Shown one piece after another: positions 26,464-37,337 of a stretch of DNA of 64,000 nucleotides. Under the pieces are notes generated by a model that saw only the letters and a program-made list of their open reading frames with translations, was not told the DNA's origin and did no database searches. Each line of letters begins with the position of its first letter. Within the stretch, counting starts at the first letter, position 1. The position numbers were made by a program, and so were the translations under genes. Where the stretch lies: positions 124,001-188,000 of the forward strand of contig NZ_SMZK01000002.1 in the NCBI RefSeq assembly GCF_005938085.1. The letters run 5' to 3'. The stretch comes from Haloterrigena sp. H1 (GTDB taxonomy: Archaea; Halobacteriota; Halobacteria; Halobacteriales; Natrialbaceae).

Positions 26464-27252
26464 GTGACCGAGCACGCACCGATCGGTTCAGGACTCCCCG
26501 ATGGTGCTGAGACGTGCCTGTCGTTCACGGTCAGCGGACCCTGGGGGCACTTCCGGCGTATCGAGGGTAACATCGTGAAACAGACGTACCGCGTCATCCC
26601 GCGGACCACTGTCGCCGGCTTGATCGCTGCGATGCTGGGCATCGAACGCGACGGCTACTACGATTTGTTCGCCCCGGGCGAGTCGCTGGTCGCAATCGAG
26701 CCGACGAGCGAACTGCGGACGATGAAGCTACCGATGAATACGCTCTCGACCGCCGACGAACACCTAGCGTCGCTGAACCCTCGTGGAAAACTTTCCATCA
26801 AGCTCCCCGATCCGTCCAAGCCTCGACAGCAGCACAACTACGAGGTCCTCGTCGATCCTGCCTATCGGATCGACGTATGGCTTGACGACGACGAGCGGTA
26901 CGACCAACTTCGCTCGTTGCTCGAGTCGGGGAAGTCGTACTACGTTCCGAGCCTCGGTCTCTCTGAGTACTTGGCGACAGTCGACTACCACGGTGAGTTC
27001 TCGATCGAGCAGGGGCCCGGCGGTGACACGGTTACTATCGACTCGACCGTCCCCGAAGCCGTCGACTCGATCGTTCCCGAGCCGGAGACGCGCTACCAGA
27101 TCGAGCAGACGCCCGCGTTCATGGAACGCGACGACGGTGGTCGGACGACCAGCGCGTTCGTCTCCTACGCCTACAACCCGGACGGTGGCTCGCTCACGTT
27201 CGCTGACCTGTCGACATACTCAGTCGATGACCGAACCGTGGTGTTCACCTGA
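26464..27252 (+). CDS. cas5: Cas5 (Cas5h-type) Cascade subunit
   Basis: 262 residues from GTG 26464. The N-terminal segment CLSFTVSGPWGHFRRIEGNIVKQTYRVIPRTTVAGLIAAMLGIER is diagnostic of Cas5 RAMP proteins. It binds the crRNA 5' handle. The stop codon overlaps the cas3 start by one base. Confidence 0.95.
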   Translation: MTEHAPIGSGLPDGAETCLSFTVSGPWGHFRRIEGNIVKQTYRVIPRTTVAGLIAAMLGIERDGYYDLFAPGESLVAIEPTSELRTMKLPMNTLSTADEHLASLNPRGKLSIKLPDPSKPRQQHNYEVLVDPAYRIDVWLDDDERYDQLRSLLESGKSYYVPSLGLSEYLATVDYHGEFSIEQGPGGDTVTIDSTVPEAVDSIVPEPETRYQIEQTPAFMERDDGGRTTSAFVSYAYNPDGGSLTFADLSTYSVDDRTVVFT

Positions 27253-29831
27253 TGGTGGATGCGCCGATCTCTCATCCCGCCGAGGACGGCGACGAGGCGA
27301 CGTTGCTCCTCGATCACCTGAACGAGGTAGCTAAACGGGCGGAATACGTCGTCTCCGCGGACGCAACGACGATCGGCGGCGACCCGCTCACTGAGATGAC
27401 GGCGATCGTGGCACGATGTCACGACTTCGGGAAGGCGACGACGTGGTTTCAGGAGTACGTGGTTGACGAGCGAGACACCAGTAAGCGGACGAACCACTCC
27501 CTGTTCGGGGCCTATCTCGGGTACTACGTCCTCGACCGGCTGGGCTACGACAGCGAGGACTGTCTCGCGGCCTTCGTCGCACTCGCGAAACACCACGGTC
27601 GCCTCCCCGATACGGAGGAATACGTCGAAAAAGTATCTCGGTTCGACAACACGAGCGAGGCGAGTAACGAACGCCAGCGAATCCTAGTCGAACAGGTAGC
27701 GAACGTCGACGACCATCGCCGGGAATTCGCGCGATCGTTCGTCTCTGACGCCACCGATGGTAACGGGTCGTGGGATGAATTCGCCGAAGAGGTCGACGAG
27801 GAGGACGACTCCCTGTTCGAGACCGTCTACGAACACGTCTCCATGTTCGGTTTCGGTAACGACCGCTCGGCACCTTCCGACGAGTTCTACGAACTGCTTC
27901 TCCAGCTTTGGAGTGGACTGATTCTCGCCGACAAAACGGTGGCTGCCGGTATCGAAGACGGCAATCTCGACGCGTCCGAACCGGACGCTCGTACGCTCTC
28001 GGAGTACATCGCCGACCTGGGAGGAGATACCGACGAAGACAGTCAGGAAGACGCTCTCGATACGCTCCGTGACGAGGCGAGAGACGACGTACTCAACGGT
28101 GTCGAGCAGTTCCGCGACTCGGATACGTCGATTGCAACGCTGACACTACCAACCGGAATGGGAAAGACGCTGACCGGTCTCAATGCTGCTCTCGCGCTCC
28201 GAAGCGAGAATAAACGGGTCGTCTACGCATTGCCCTTTACCTCCGTCATCGATCAGGTTGCCGACGAACTCACGGACGTGTTCGACACCGACGCTCGAGA
28301 CGACCTGTTGACGATCCACCACCACTTGGCCGAGACGGTAACGAAACTCGGTGATCCGGATGACGATCCCGACGAGCATGCCCGACTCGCGGAGATGGTC
28401 GCCGAGAGCTGGCGCTCCGGAATGACGCTCACGACGTTCGTCCAACTCTTTGAGAGCCTCGTTGGCCCGAGCAACACCCAGTCGATGAAACTGCCGGCGC
28501 TGTACGATTCCGTGATCGTGCTGGACGAGCCCCAGGCGTTGCCAATGGAGTGGTGGAAGCTCGTCCGCCGGATCACGACGATCCTCACGGAAGAGTACGA
28601 CGCGACGATCATCGCGATGACTGCGACCCAGCCGGCGGCAAACGACGAGGATGCGGCGTCTCAAGCCCTGTTCGACGACGCGTTCGAACTGGTCAACGAC
28701 GTGGATAGATACTTCGATCACTTCGAACGAGTCGAGTACGACATTCACGATTCTGTACTCGCGTTCGACGACACCGACGCGACAGTAGACTACGAGACCG
28801 CTGGCCGGACGATCCTTAACGAGACCGGCGAGACCGAGTCGGTACTCGCGATCTGTAACACCATCGACAGCGCCACCGAACTCACGGATGCGATCGAGGA
28901 ACGCGAAGCGGTCGTCGACGTTGGTCGGTGTCTCGAGTTGGAACTCGACGATGACGGAGCTAACGTGGACGCTCTCGTCAAACGGGTCGAGGCGACGCTC
29001 GGTTCGAACGAACGGGCACTCGTCCACCTCTCGACTCGCCTTCGCCCGCACGACCGCCTCGTGCTCATCGAAGCGACGAAGCGACTCACCGAGCGCGACG
29101 TTCCGCTCGTGGCGGTGTCGACGCAACTCATCGAGGCCGGGGTAGACATCAGCTTCGATCGAGTGTACCGCGACATCGCACCGATCGATAGCGTCGTTCA
29201 GGCGGCGGGTCGGTGTAACCGATCGTTCGAGCGCGACCGCGGGATCGTGACGCTCTGGTGGCTCGCTCCACCAGCGGGCACGACCAAGACTCCAGCACAA
29301 GCCGTCTACGACTCCGAGGGAGTGAGTACGATCTCACTGACTTCCAGAACGCTCGACGCGATCGGTGCGAACGATGGAACCGTCGCCGAGCGGACGATGA
29401 CCCGCGAGGCCGTTCAACACTACTACGGACTCGTCGCTGGCCGGAATCCGGGATCACCACAGTACGTCGAGTGGGTCGACGAGGCGAAAGCAGACGAACT
29501 CGGGACACTCTCACTGATCGGCCAGCGCGAGAGCGTGGACGTGATCGTCTGCCGAACGGACGCCGACCGAGAGCTTGTCGATGCGATGGAGTCGGCCGTG
29601 AGAGAATTCGACTACGACGCCTTCGGCAACCGTCGCGACGAAGCTAAGGACATCACCGTTTCGCTCCCGATCTACAGCCAAGACTCGTCCGAGGCCGAGA
29701 CAGCTCGACACCTCGAACCGCTTGGTGATACCGACCTCCGTGTACTCAGGCGGCCACAGGGAACCTCGTACTTCGACACGACGAAAGGTCTCGCTGTGGA
29801 CGAGCCAAGCGTCGACGATCGGTTTCTATGA
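27252..29831 (+). CDS. cas3: Cas3 HD nuclease-helicase
   Basis: 859 residues with HD nuclease and SF2 helicase in one chain. HD motif CHDFGK at residues 56-61, with further histidines in NHSLFGA and AKHHG. Walker A LPTGMGKTLTG near 299, DEAH-box equivalent VLDEPQALPMEWW near 422, and C-terminal helicase motifs STQLIEAGVDISFD and DSVVQAAGRCNR near 650. It degrades the displaced strand after Cascade binding. The DExx box reads DEPQ. It overlaps cas4 by 4 bp. Confidence 0.95.
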   Translation: MVDAPISHPAEDGDEATLLLDHLNEVAKRAEYVVSADATTIGGDPLTEMTAIVARCHDFGKATTWFQEYVVDERDTSKRTNHSLFGAYLGYYVLDRLGYDSEDCLAAFVALAKHHGRLPDTEEYVEKVSRFDNTSEASNERQRILVEQVANVDDHRREFARSFVSDATDGNGSWDEFAEEVDEEDDSLFETVYEHVSMFGFGNDRSAPSDEFYELLLQLWSGLILADKTVAAGIEDGNLDASEPDARTLSEYIADLGGDTDEDSQEDALDTLRDEARDDVLNGVEQFRDSDTSIATLTLPTGMGKTLTGLNAALALRSENKRVVYALPFTSVIDQVADELTDVFDTDARDDLLTIHHHLAETVTKLGDPDDDPDEHARLAEMVAESWRSGMTLTTFVQLFESLVGPSNTQSMKLPALYDSVIVLDEPQALPMEWWKLVRRITTILTEEYDATIIAMTATQPAANDEDAASQALFDDAFELVNDVDRYFDHFERVEYDIHDSVLAFDDTDATVDYETAGRTILNETGETESVLAICNTIDSATELTDAIEEREAVVDVGRCLELELDDDGANVDALVKRVEATLGSNERALVHLSTRLRPHDRLVLIEATKRLTERDVPLVAVSTQLIEAGVDISFDRVYRDIAPIDSVVQAAGRCNRSFERDRGIVTLWWLAPPAGTTKTPAQAVYDSEGVSTISLTSRTLDAIGANDGTVAERTMTREAVQHYYGLVAGRNPGSPQYVEWVDEAKADELGTLSLIGQRESVDVIVCRTDADRELVDAMESAVREFDYDAFGNRRDEAKDITVSLPIYSQDSSEAETARHLEPLGDTDLRVLRRPQGTSYFDTTKGLAVDEPSVDDRFL

Positions 29832-30388
29832 CCGACTCGTCGGCCGACCCCGTCGACCGGTTTCTCGACGCTGCCAGAGACGAGACCGCCGAACTCCCCT
29901 TCCGACTGACCGGCGTCATGTTCCAGTACTACGTCGTCTGTGAGCGTGAACTCTGGTTCCTCAGCCGCGACGTGGAGATCGATCGCGACACGCCAGCGAT
30001 CGTCCGCGGGAGCGATGTGGACGACTCGGCATACGCCGACAAGCGCCGGGACGTTCGTGTCGACGGGATCATCGCGATCGACGTACTGGACAGCGGTGAA
30101 ATCTTAGAGGTCAAACCCTCGTCGTCGATGACCGAACCAGCGCGGTTGCAACTGCTGTTTTACCTCTGGTATCTCGATCGGGTCACCGGCGTCGAGAAGA
30201 CCGGCGTTCTGGCACATCCGACAGAGAAACGACGCGAGACGATCGAACTGACTCCGGAAACCAGCGCCGAGGTCGAATCGGCTATCCGTGGAATCCGTGA
30301 GGTCGTCAGCGCAGAATCGCCGCCACCGGCCGAAGAGAAGCCGGTCTGTGACTCGTGTGCCTATCACGATTTCTGCTGGAGCTGTTGA
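29828..30388 (+). CDS. cas4: Cas4 exonuclease (spacer acquisition)
   Basis: 186 residues. RecB-like core with GIIAIDVLDSGEILEVKPSSS (D...ExK) and four cysteines for a Fe-S cluster: one in VVCERELWF near 38, and CDSCAYHDFCWSC at the C-terminus. Cas4 trims prespacers and selects the PAM end with Cas1-Cas2. Coupled to cas3 by a 4-bp overlap. Confidence 0.93.
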   Translation: MTDSSADPVDRFLDAARDETAELPFRLTGVMFQYYVVCERELWFLSRDVEIDRDTPAIVRGSDVDDSAYADKRRDVRVDGIIAIDVLDSGEILEVKPSSSMTEPARLQLLFYLWYLDRVTGVEKTGVLAHPTEKRRETIELTPETSAEVESAIRGIREVVSAESPPPAEEKPVCDSCAYHDFCWSC

Positions 30389-30390
30389 TC

Positions 30391-31383
30391 ATGAACGACA
30401 ACTACCACGTGTTTTCCGACGGACGGATCGAACGCCAAGACGACACGGTGCGTGTCGTCACCGACGACGGCGAGAAAAAGTACCTCCCGATCGAGAACGC
30501 CGAGGCGATCTTCCTCCACGGCCAGATCGACTACAACACTCGTTTCGTCTCCTTTCTCAATCAGGAAGGAGTCGCAGTCCACGTCTTCGGCTGGCACGAC
30601 CACTACGCTGGCTCGATCATGCCAAAGCGGGGCCAAACCTCCGGTCAGACGATTGTCGATCAGGTCCGAGCCTACGACGATCCGGACCACCGCCTCGAGC
30701 TTGCGAAGGCATTCGTCGACGGCAGTATCCACAACATGCGCTCGAACGTCACCTACTACAATGGGCGTGGACACGACTTTGAGCATGTGCTGGAGGAACT
30801 GGAGGATGCGCGGGCGTCGCTCGACAGAATGGGGACGATCGACGAGACGATGGGTGTCGAAGCGCGCGCTCGAAAGGCGTACTATTCGACCTTCGACGAC
30901 ATCCTTCCCGAGGGGTTCGTCTTCGGCGGCAGACAGTACAACCCACCGAACAACGAGGTCAACAGCCTGATTTCCTTTGGCAACTCGCTGGTCTACGCGA
31001 ACGTCGTCTCGGCGATCCGTGCGACTGCACTAGACCCGACGGTCAGTTACCTTCACGAACCCGGCGAACGACGGTACTCGCTAGCGCTGGACATTGCTGA
31101 CCTGTTCAAGCCGCTGCTGGCCGATCGGATCATTTTCAGACTCGTCAACCGCGGCCAGCTAACTATCGACGACTTTGAAGACGACATGAACTCCTGTCTC
31201 CTGAACGAAGGCGGCCGAAAGACCTACTCGAAAGCATACGAGGAGACTCTCGACGAGACGATTGACCACCCGGACTTGGGAAAGAAGGTGAGCTACCAGT
31301 ATCTCCTTCGTGTCGAAGCGTACAAACTGAAAAAACACCTCCTGACCGGCGAGGAGTACGTCCCGTTCCGACGGTGGTGGTGA
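30391..31383 (+). CDS. cas1: Cas1 integrase (type I-B)
   Basis: 330 residues from ATG 30391, two bases after the cas4 stop; the frame is open upstream but overlaps cas4. Metal-binding residues are in place: MGVEARARKAYY near 153 (Glu), SYLHEPGERRYSLALDIADLFKP near 219-240 (His and Asp). Integrates new spacers at the leader-proximal repeat. Confidence 0.96.
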   Translation: MNDNYHVFSDGRIERQDDTVRVVTDDGEKKYLPIENAEAIFLHGQIDYNTRFVSFLNQEGVAVHVFGWHDHYAGSIMPKRGQTSGQTIVDQVRAYDDPDHRLELAKAFVDGSIHNMRSNVTYYNGRGHDFEHVLEELEDARASLDRMGTIDETMGVEARARKAYYSTFDDILPEGFVFGGRQYNPPNNEVNSLISFGNSLVYANVVSAIRATALDPTVSYLHEPGERRYSLALDIADLFKPLLADRIIFRLVNRGQLTIDDFEDDMNSCLLNEGGRKTYSKAYEETLDETIDHPDLGKKVSYQYLLRVEAYKLKKHLLTGEEYVPFRRWW

Positions 31384-31385
31384 GT

Positions 31386-31649
31386 GTGGTCTACATTGTT
31401 GTGGTCTACGACATGGAAGCCGACCGTACTCACAAGATGCTGAAGTTCCTCCGCAGATATCTCACACACGTGCAAAACTCCGTACTCGAAGGAGATGTGA
31501 CCAAAGGCGACCTCGAAAAGATCCGATCCGGCGTCGACGAAATACTCAAACCCGGAGAATCAACTATCATCTACCACGTCTCCTCTGAAAAGATGGTCGA
31601 GAGAACCGTCTTTGGTGACGATCCTGCCGCAGACGATCAGTTCCTCTGA
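31386..31649 (+). CDS. cas2: Cas2 (type I-B)
   Basis: 87 residues from GTG 31386, the usual start VYIVVVYDMEADRTHKMLKFLRRYLTHVQNSVLEG, and the usual length; the longer frame from 31374 would overlap cas1. Cas2 dimers bridge Cas1 in the adaptation complex. The CRISPR leader begins right after the stop. Confidence 0.95.
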   Translation: MVYIVVVYDMEADRTHKMLKFLRRYLTHVQNSVLEGDVTKGDLEKIRSGVDEILKPGESTIIYHVSSEKMVERTVFGDDPAADDQFL

Positions 31650-31761
31650 CTGTCCTCGGTTGTTCCATCGACCCCTGGGGGTACAGAGGTTATCGCAGGT
31701 CGACGGAAACGATGAAGTGTAAACAGTCAATAGAGCTATTTACGTGGTCTAACCGGCCATG
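31650..31761 (+). promoter_or_regulatory. CRISPR leader
   Basis: 112 bp between cas2 and the first repeat. Its AT-rich 3' half (gtgtaaacagtcaatagagctattta split here as two stretches around 31718-31744) should carry the array promoter and integration signals. The orientation makes repeat 1 the newest. Confidence 0.7.
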
Positions 31762-34700
31762 GTTTCAGACGGACCCTTGTGGGGTCGAAGCACGCTTGAC
31801 TATACAATTCCGAGCGGAGAGATTGAGTTTCAGACGGACCCTTGTGGGGTCGAAGCTTCGATAAGATCCTGTGGGGTCATGCCAAGATCGGTTTCAGACG
31901 GACCCTTGTGGGGTCGAAGCTGTTCCACCGAGTGTAAGCACAAGTCTCAAGAGAATCGTTTCAGACGGACCCTTGTGGGGTCGAAGCGGCCTACCTGAAT
32001 AGTATTATCAAGTCCATCACCCCACGTTTCAGACGGACCCTTGTGGGGTCGAAGCGAGCACGAGGGGCTGCAGTGTCTGCTCTGTCGGGTGTTTCAGACG
32101 GACCCTTGTGGGGTCGAAGCGACTAGCGGCCCAACTCACCGGCACTGAATGCCGTTTCAGACGGACCCTTGTGGGGTCGAAGCTCTGCAAACGGACTGAT
32201 TTCAGTCGGCCAATGTGGTGTTTCAGACGGACCCTTGTGGGGTCGAAGCAGTATTATCGAATTGTAGGTATCCCTCGGTGTCTGTGTTTCAGACGGACCC
32301 TTGTGGGGTCGAAGCCGAACGGTTGGGCACTCATAGGCGTGTCTTACCCACCGTTTCAGACGGACCCTTGTGGGGTCGAAGCCAACCGAGAGTTTAATTT
32401 CTGAAAACGTGGATTGTTTCAGACGGACCCTTGTGGGGTCGAAGCCTCTCTCGGTTCGACGGCATCGTCACGATGCAGGACGTTTCAGACGGACCCTTGT
32501 GGGGTCGAAGCAGGGGATCCCAGAATTGACCGACAAACGTCACCGAGTTTCAGACGGACCCTTGTGGGGTCGAAGCACGATCCCGAAGGAACTGGCACGC
32601 TCGCGAGCCAGTGTTTCAGACGGACCCTTGTGGGGTCGAAGCTGCTAACGCTAACTTTACGACGAACGACGAGATGGAGTTTCAGACGGACCCTTGTGGG
32701 GTCGAAGCAGGTTGATCGGGAAAGGCATTCGGTTTGTGCTCAAAGTTTCAGACGGACCCTTGTGGGGTCGAAGCCGCGCGCGTGCGTTGTTGAATATCGC
32801 TCAGTCTAATGTTTCAGACGGACCCTTGTGGGGTCGAAGCCTCTCTGAGGGTGATGCGAAAGAATACGCTGACGAGTTTCAGACGGACCCTTGTGGGGTC
32901 GAAGCGACCCTATGCAGGCACTCGCCGTCTCCGGGTCATCGTTTCAGACGGACCCTTGTGGGGTCGAAGCGACTCCATTACCCAAGATCGGGTCCTGGAC
33001 TGTTGGGTTTCAGACGGACCCTTGTGGGGTCGAAGCTGTATCTCGTAGGGAACCCCAGGGTTCGGATTCGCGTTTCAGACGGACCCTTGTGGGGTCGAAG
33101 CTCCCGATCGGGCGGCTCGGCGCCGGGCGTCTATCGCGGTTTCAGACGGACCCTTGTGGGGTCGAAGCGACACAGTGTCAGTCGATGGTTTCGGTGGTGG
33201 CCTCGTTTCAGACGGACCCTTGTGGGGTCGAAGCAGACCTATATCGGTCCTCGAGTGAAGTCACGTCCAACAGTTTCAGACGGACCCTTGTGGGGTCGAA
33301 GCGAGATCGTCGTCTACTCTGGCGGGACCTCGAGCACAAGTTTCAGACGGACCCTTGTGGGGTCGAAGCGAGAATTGGTCTGGTAGCAGTTACGACCCCG
33401 ATGAAGGGTTTCAGACGGACCCTTGTGGGGTCGAAGCCAGAACAGCCACTGGTCGCGCTGGGTGAGCTCGTCCGGGTTTCAGACGGACCCTTGTGGGGTC
33501 GAAGCATCAAGTCGCCGAGACGCTCCTCGCAAACGAGACGGTTTCAGACGGACCCTTGTGGGGTCGAAGCTGCTCCCCGCGCTCCAGGGCGTCGGCGAGT
33601 TCCGGGTTTCAGACGGACCCTTGTGGGGTCGAAGCTCCGCTTCGATGACGACAGTCCGTTCGATCAAAATGGTTTCAGACGGACCCTTGTGGGGTCGAAG
33701 CGGAGATACCACATGCCAGCCCAGACGAGCAGGTACGGTTTCAGACGGACCCTTGTGGGGTCGAAGCTGTACCAGTGACCTCCTAGCTGAGGAGTTGACT
33801 GGTTTCAGACGGACCCTTGTGGGGTCGAAGCGTCACGCATGCGCGCGACGACGGCCTCGCGGACCCAGTTTCAGACGGACCCTTGTGGGGTCGAAGCTGC
33901 TTCGCGAAGTTTGACAGCGCGATGTTTAGATTGCGTTTCAGACGGACCCTTGTGGGGTCGAAGCACATTGAGGATGGAGATGCAACGTTCACTGTGACAG
34001 GAGGGTTTCAGATGGACCCTTGTGGGGTCGAAGCTGGGACGTCGGCGGGTCCATCTCGCAGTATCCGAGCGAGTTTCAGATGGACCCTTGTGGGGTCGAA
34101 GCTATTCGGACAACGAACTTCCGCCGGGGCTGTTGACCGTGTTTCAGATGGACCCTTGTGGGGTCGAAGCACCGCTAAGCCGCGCCCCACCATCATTAGA
34201 TAGATTCGGGTTTCAGATGGACCCTTGTGGGGTCGAAGCCTTCCAGGGGCAGTCAGCGGGATATCAATCGCACTGGTTTCAGATGGACCCTTGTGGGGTC
34301 GAAGCGGTTGATCTTGGCGATGGAACGGAGAACAAGACCGGTTTCAGATGGACCCTTGTGGGGTCGAAGCGCGAACACCTACGACGTTGGAATCGACGAG
34401 AGTCGGGGTTTCAGATGGACCCTTGTGGGGTCGAAGCGCGAACACCTACGACGTTGGAATCGACGAGAGTCGGAGTTTCAGATGGACCCTTGTGGGGTCG
34501 AAGCGAGTCGCTATCCGTCACGTGCTTCGCTCGAGCTTTGGTTTCAGATGGACCCTTGTAGGGTCGAAGCGCTTGTGCGATGCAGCGCATCAAAACAGCG
34601 TGACTTGTTTCAGATGGACCCTTGTGGGGTCGAAGCGCTTGTGCGATGCAGCGCATCAAAACAGCGTGACTTGTTTCAGATGGACCCTTGTGGGGTCGAA

Positions 34701-36283
34701 GCGCTTGTGCGATGCAGCGCATCAAAACAGCGTGACTTGTTTCAGATGGACCCTTGTGGGGTCGAAGCCGTCTTCGGTTCGGACTTTGTACACTCGGAAA
34801 CCATGGTTTCAGATGGACCCTTGTGGGGTCGAAGCTTCACCCGCCACTGGATCGTCTGTGAGATGTGTATGTTTCAGATGGACCCTTGTGGGGTCGAAGC
34901 CAGCGATAACCGATACCCTCGTTCTTAAACTCATAGTTTCAGATGGACCCTTGTGGGGTCGAAGCATGAATAGCTCGAACATCAACGAGTTAGCCGAGGG
35001 TTTCAGATGGACCCTTGTGGGGTCGAAGCAAGTCCGAGAAGGCACAGAACGATGATGAACAGACTGGTTTCAGATGGACCCTTGTGGGGTCGAAGCGACT
35101 ATCCAACTCTGGTAGACGGTTAGGTTTATTAGCGTTTCAGATGGACCCTTGTGGGGTCGAAGCGATCGCGACCGGAGGACCTCGTCGTCCTCGAGGTCGG
35201 TTTCAGATGGACCCTTGTGGGGTCGAAGCAGAGCGTTAATACTCATATCCAGCACGTTGCCCCATCGTTTCAGATGGACCCTTGTGGGGTCGAAGCCCGA
35301 TCTCCATCGAGATATCCCGAAGGGTAACGTCGTTTCAGATGGACCCTTGTGGGGTCGAAGCCCGCCATCCTCTGGGTCCCAGAAGTCGCGGGCGTGTTTC
35401 AGATGGACCCTTGTGGGGTCGAAGCAAGTAGTCGCCGACGGAGAACACGCTAACACCCTTGGTTTCAGATGGACCCTTGTGGGGTCGAAGCCCTGCTCGG
35501 ACGGGTCGGCCGCCGATCCGCTCCCCGGTTTCAGATGGACCCTTGTGGGGTCGAAGCGACACCAAGACCGTTACCTCCATTCGCTTTCGCCGTGTTTCAG
35601 ATGGACCCTTGTGGGGTCGAAGCGACAACGGCGACGTCGTCGACGATCCGGACTCGAGGTTTCAGATGGACCCTTGTGGGGTCGAAGCTAATCGATCGTA
35701 GTACGCAGTGGTCCGTTGCTTGCGTTTCAGATGGACCCTTGTGGGGTCGAAGCCTGTCCTCGGTAGAGCCTGGTGACACCACTACTAGTTTCAGATGGAC
35801 CCTTGTGGGGTCGAAGCGACGGCGTGAGTTCGGAAGAGGTCGAAGAGCTGTCTGGTTTCAGATGGACCCTTGTGGGGTCGAAGCCAAGGAGACAGCTCTC
35901 TCTCGGACAATTTCTTTGGAAGTTTCAGATGGACCCTTGTGGGGTCGAAGCGAACGTCGCCTGTTCATCAGGATCATAATCACCATCGTTTCAGATTGAC
36001 CCTTGTGGGGTCGAAGTGCAGAGGAAATCAGCCAAGATATTCGGTCTACAGTCGGTTTCAGACGGACCCTTGTGGGGTCGAAGCGATGTTGGCGACGACC
36101 AGGCGTTCCTCAACGAAGTCGTTTCAGACGGACCCTTGTGGGGTCGAAGCAGCAAACTCGAAGTCGTAACGTGCACACTTCAGGTATGTTTCAGACGGAC
36201 CCTTGTGGGGTCGAAGCCAGAACATCGCTCGCGATGTCATCGTCCAGATTCGTGTTTCAGACGGACCCTTGTGGGGTTGAAAC
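31762..36283 (+). CRISPR. CRISPR array, 69 repeats and 68 spacers
   Basis: I counted 69 30-bp repeats that begin GTTTCAGACGGACCC and end GGGGTCGAAGC, with spacers of about 34-38 bp. Repeats 1-34 have C at position 9 (GACGGACCC). Repeats 35-64 (34005 to 35951) have T (GATGGACCC). Repeat 65 (35988) reads GATTGACCC and ends GAAGT; repeats 66-69 return to C. Repeat 43 (34541) has one further change (TTGTAGGG). The last repeat (36254-36283) ends GGGGTTGAAAC, a typical degenerate distal repeat. Spacers at 34371 and 34438 are a near-identical pair; those at 34571, 34637 and 34703 are identical. Confidence 0.98.
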
Positions 36284-37337
36284 GACCTGCTCGAGGAAGA
36301 TGACGCGCTCGATCCGATCACTCCCAGAGTTCCCTCGCCGGATCGGACTCGTCACAAGCGCAGACAGCGATGCCCGTGAAGATGCCGTCACAAGCCTTCA
36401 CGGCCGCCACCCTGACGTGGATATCGTCATCCACCATACGACCGTCCAGGGCGACGATGCGATGTTGTCGATGATGCAAGCGATCAGTGAACTCGATGAT
36501 AACGCCCACATCGATGTGATCGTGCTAACCCGTGGTGGCGGATCAGAAAAGGACCTCCGCGTATTCAACGAGACGCCACTTTGTCGAGTGATTCACAACA
36601 CCACAACGCCATTCGTTGTCGGTGTCGGCCACGAGAACGATCGGACACTGGCTGACGAGGTCGCAGACAAGCGCGTTATGACGCCGACACACGCAGGCGA
36701 GATCGTACCCAAAAAGGAGGATCTCGAAACCGAACTTGAGGACGTCACTGATCGATTGGACCGTGCATACGAACGAACCGTCCAGACTCAACTCGAGGCG
36801 ACTGTGAATAACCTGGACACTGCCTACGAACAGCAGGTCGACAGCAACCTCGCGACGTTTTCAACAGACCTCGATCGCGCGTTTGAAGCGCTCACGTCTG
36901 AACGGCTCACGGCACTTGAGACAGAACTCGAGCATGCGCTGGAATCCTTCGAGCAACAAAAAGCCCACGAGAAAGAGAAAGTTCGGGAGCTCACGGGGCG
37001 ATTGAACAGTGTGTACCAGCGGACAGTCCAGACACAACTCGAGGACACAGAGGAGAGGCTCGACAATGCCTACAAACAGCATGTAACCAGCGAACTCGCT
37101 ACGTCCTCAGCAGACCTCGACCACGCGTTTGAAGCGGTAACAGCTGAACGGCTCACGACACTTGAGACAGACCTCGATCACGCACTAGAGTCCTTCGAAC
37201 AGCAGAAAGCCCACGAGGAAGAGAAAGAAGCAGTTGCACAAGAGTACAGCGAGTCACAACGCCGGCAGCAGATCACGATCGCCGTACTCGTGATTCTCGT
37301 GTTGCTGTTGCTCGGCATCCTTCTGTTAAACCTATGA
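36284..37337 (+). pseudogene. xseA: Exodeoxyribonuclease VII large subunit, N-terminally truncated
   Basis: Coding similarity starts directly at the end of the last repeat: DLLEEDDALDP in one frame, then SLPEFPRRIGLVTSADSDAR in another from about 36312, so a frameshift exists as well. The catalytic part is present (VQGDDAMLSMMQAI, VIVLTRGGGSEKDL, FVVGVGHENDRTLADEVADKRVMTPTHA). The OB-fold needed for DNA binding is missing. A frame from ATG 36300 would still give 345 residues. The coiled coil is duplicated in tandem (about 83 residues, twice) and ends in a membrane helix, ITIAVLVILVLLLLGILLL. xseB overlaps by 4 bp. Confidence 0.8.

Noticed and set aside
27252..29831. DEPQ box of Cas3 as a loss-of-function change
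   Set aside because: The walker B acidic pair DE is kept and the rest of the motifs are intact; variation at the last two positions is common in Cas3.
31759..36303. Many long open frames across the CRISPR array on both strands
   Set aside because: They are translations of the 30-bp repeats and spacers (recurrent peptides such as RRTLVGSK); repeat and spacer periodicity explains them fully.
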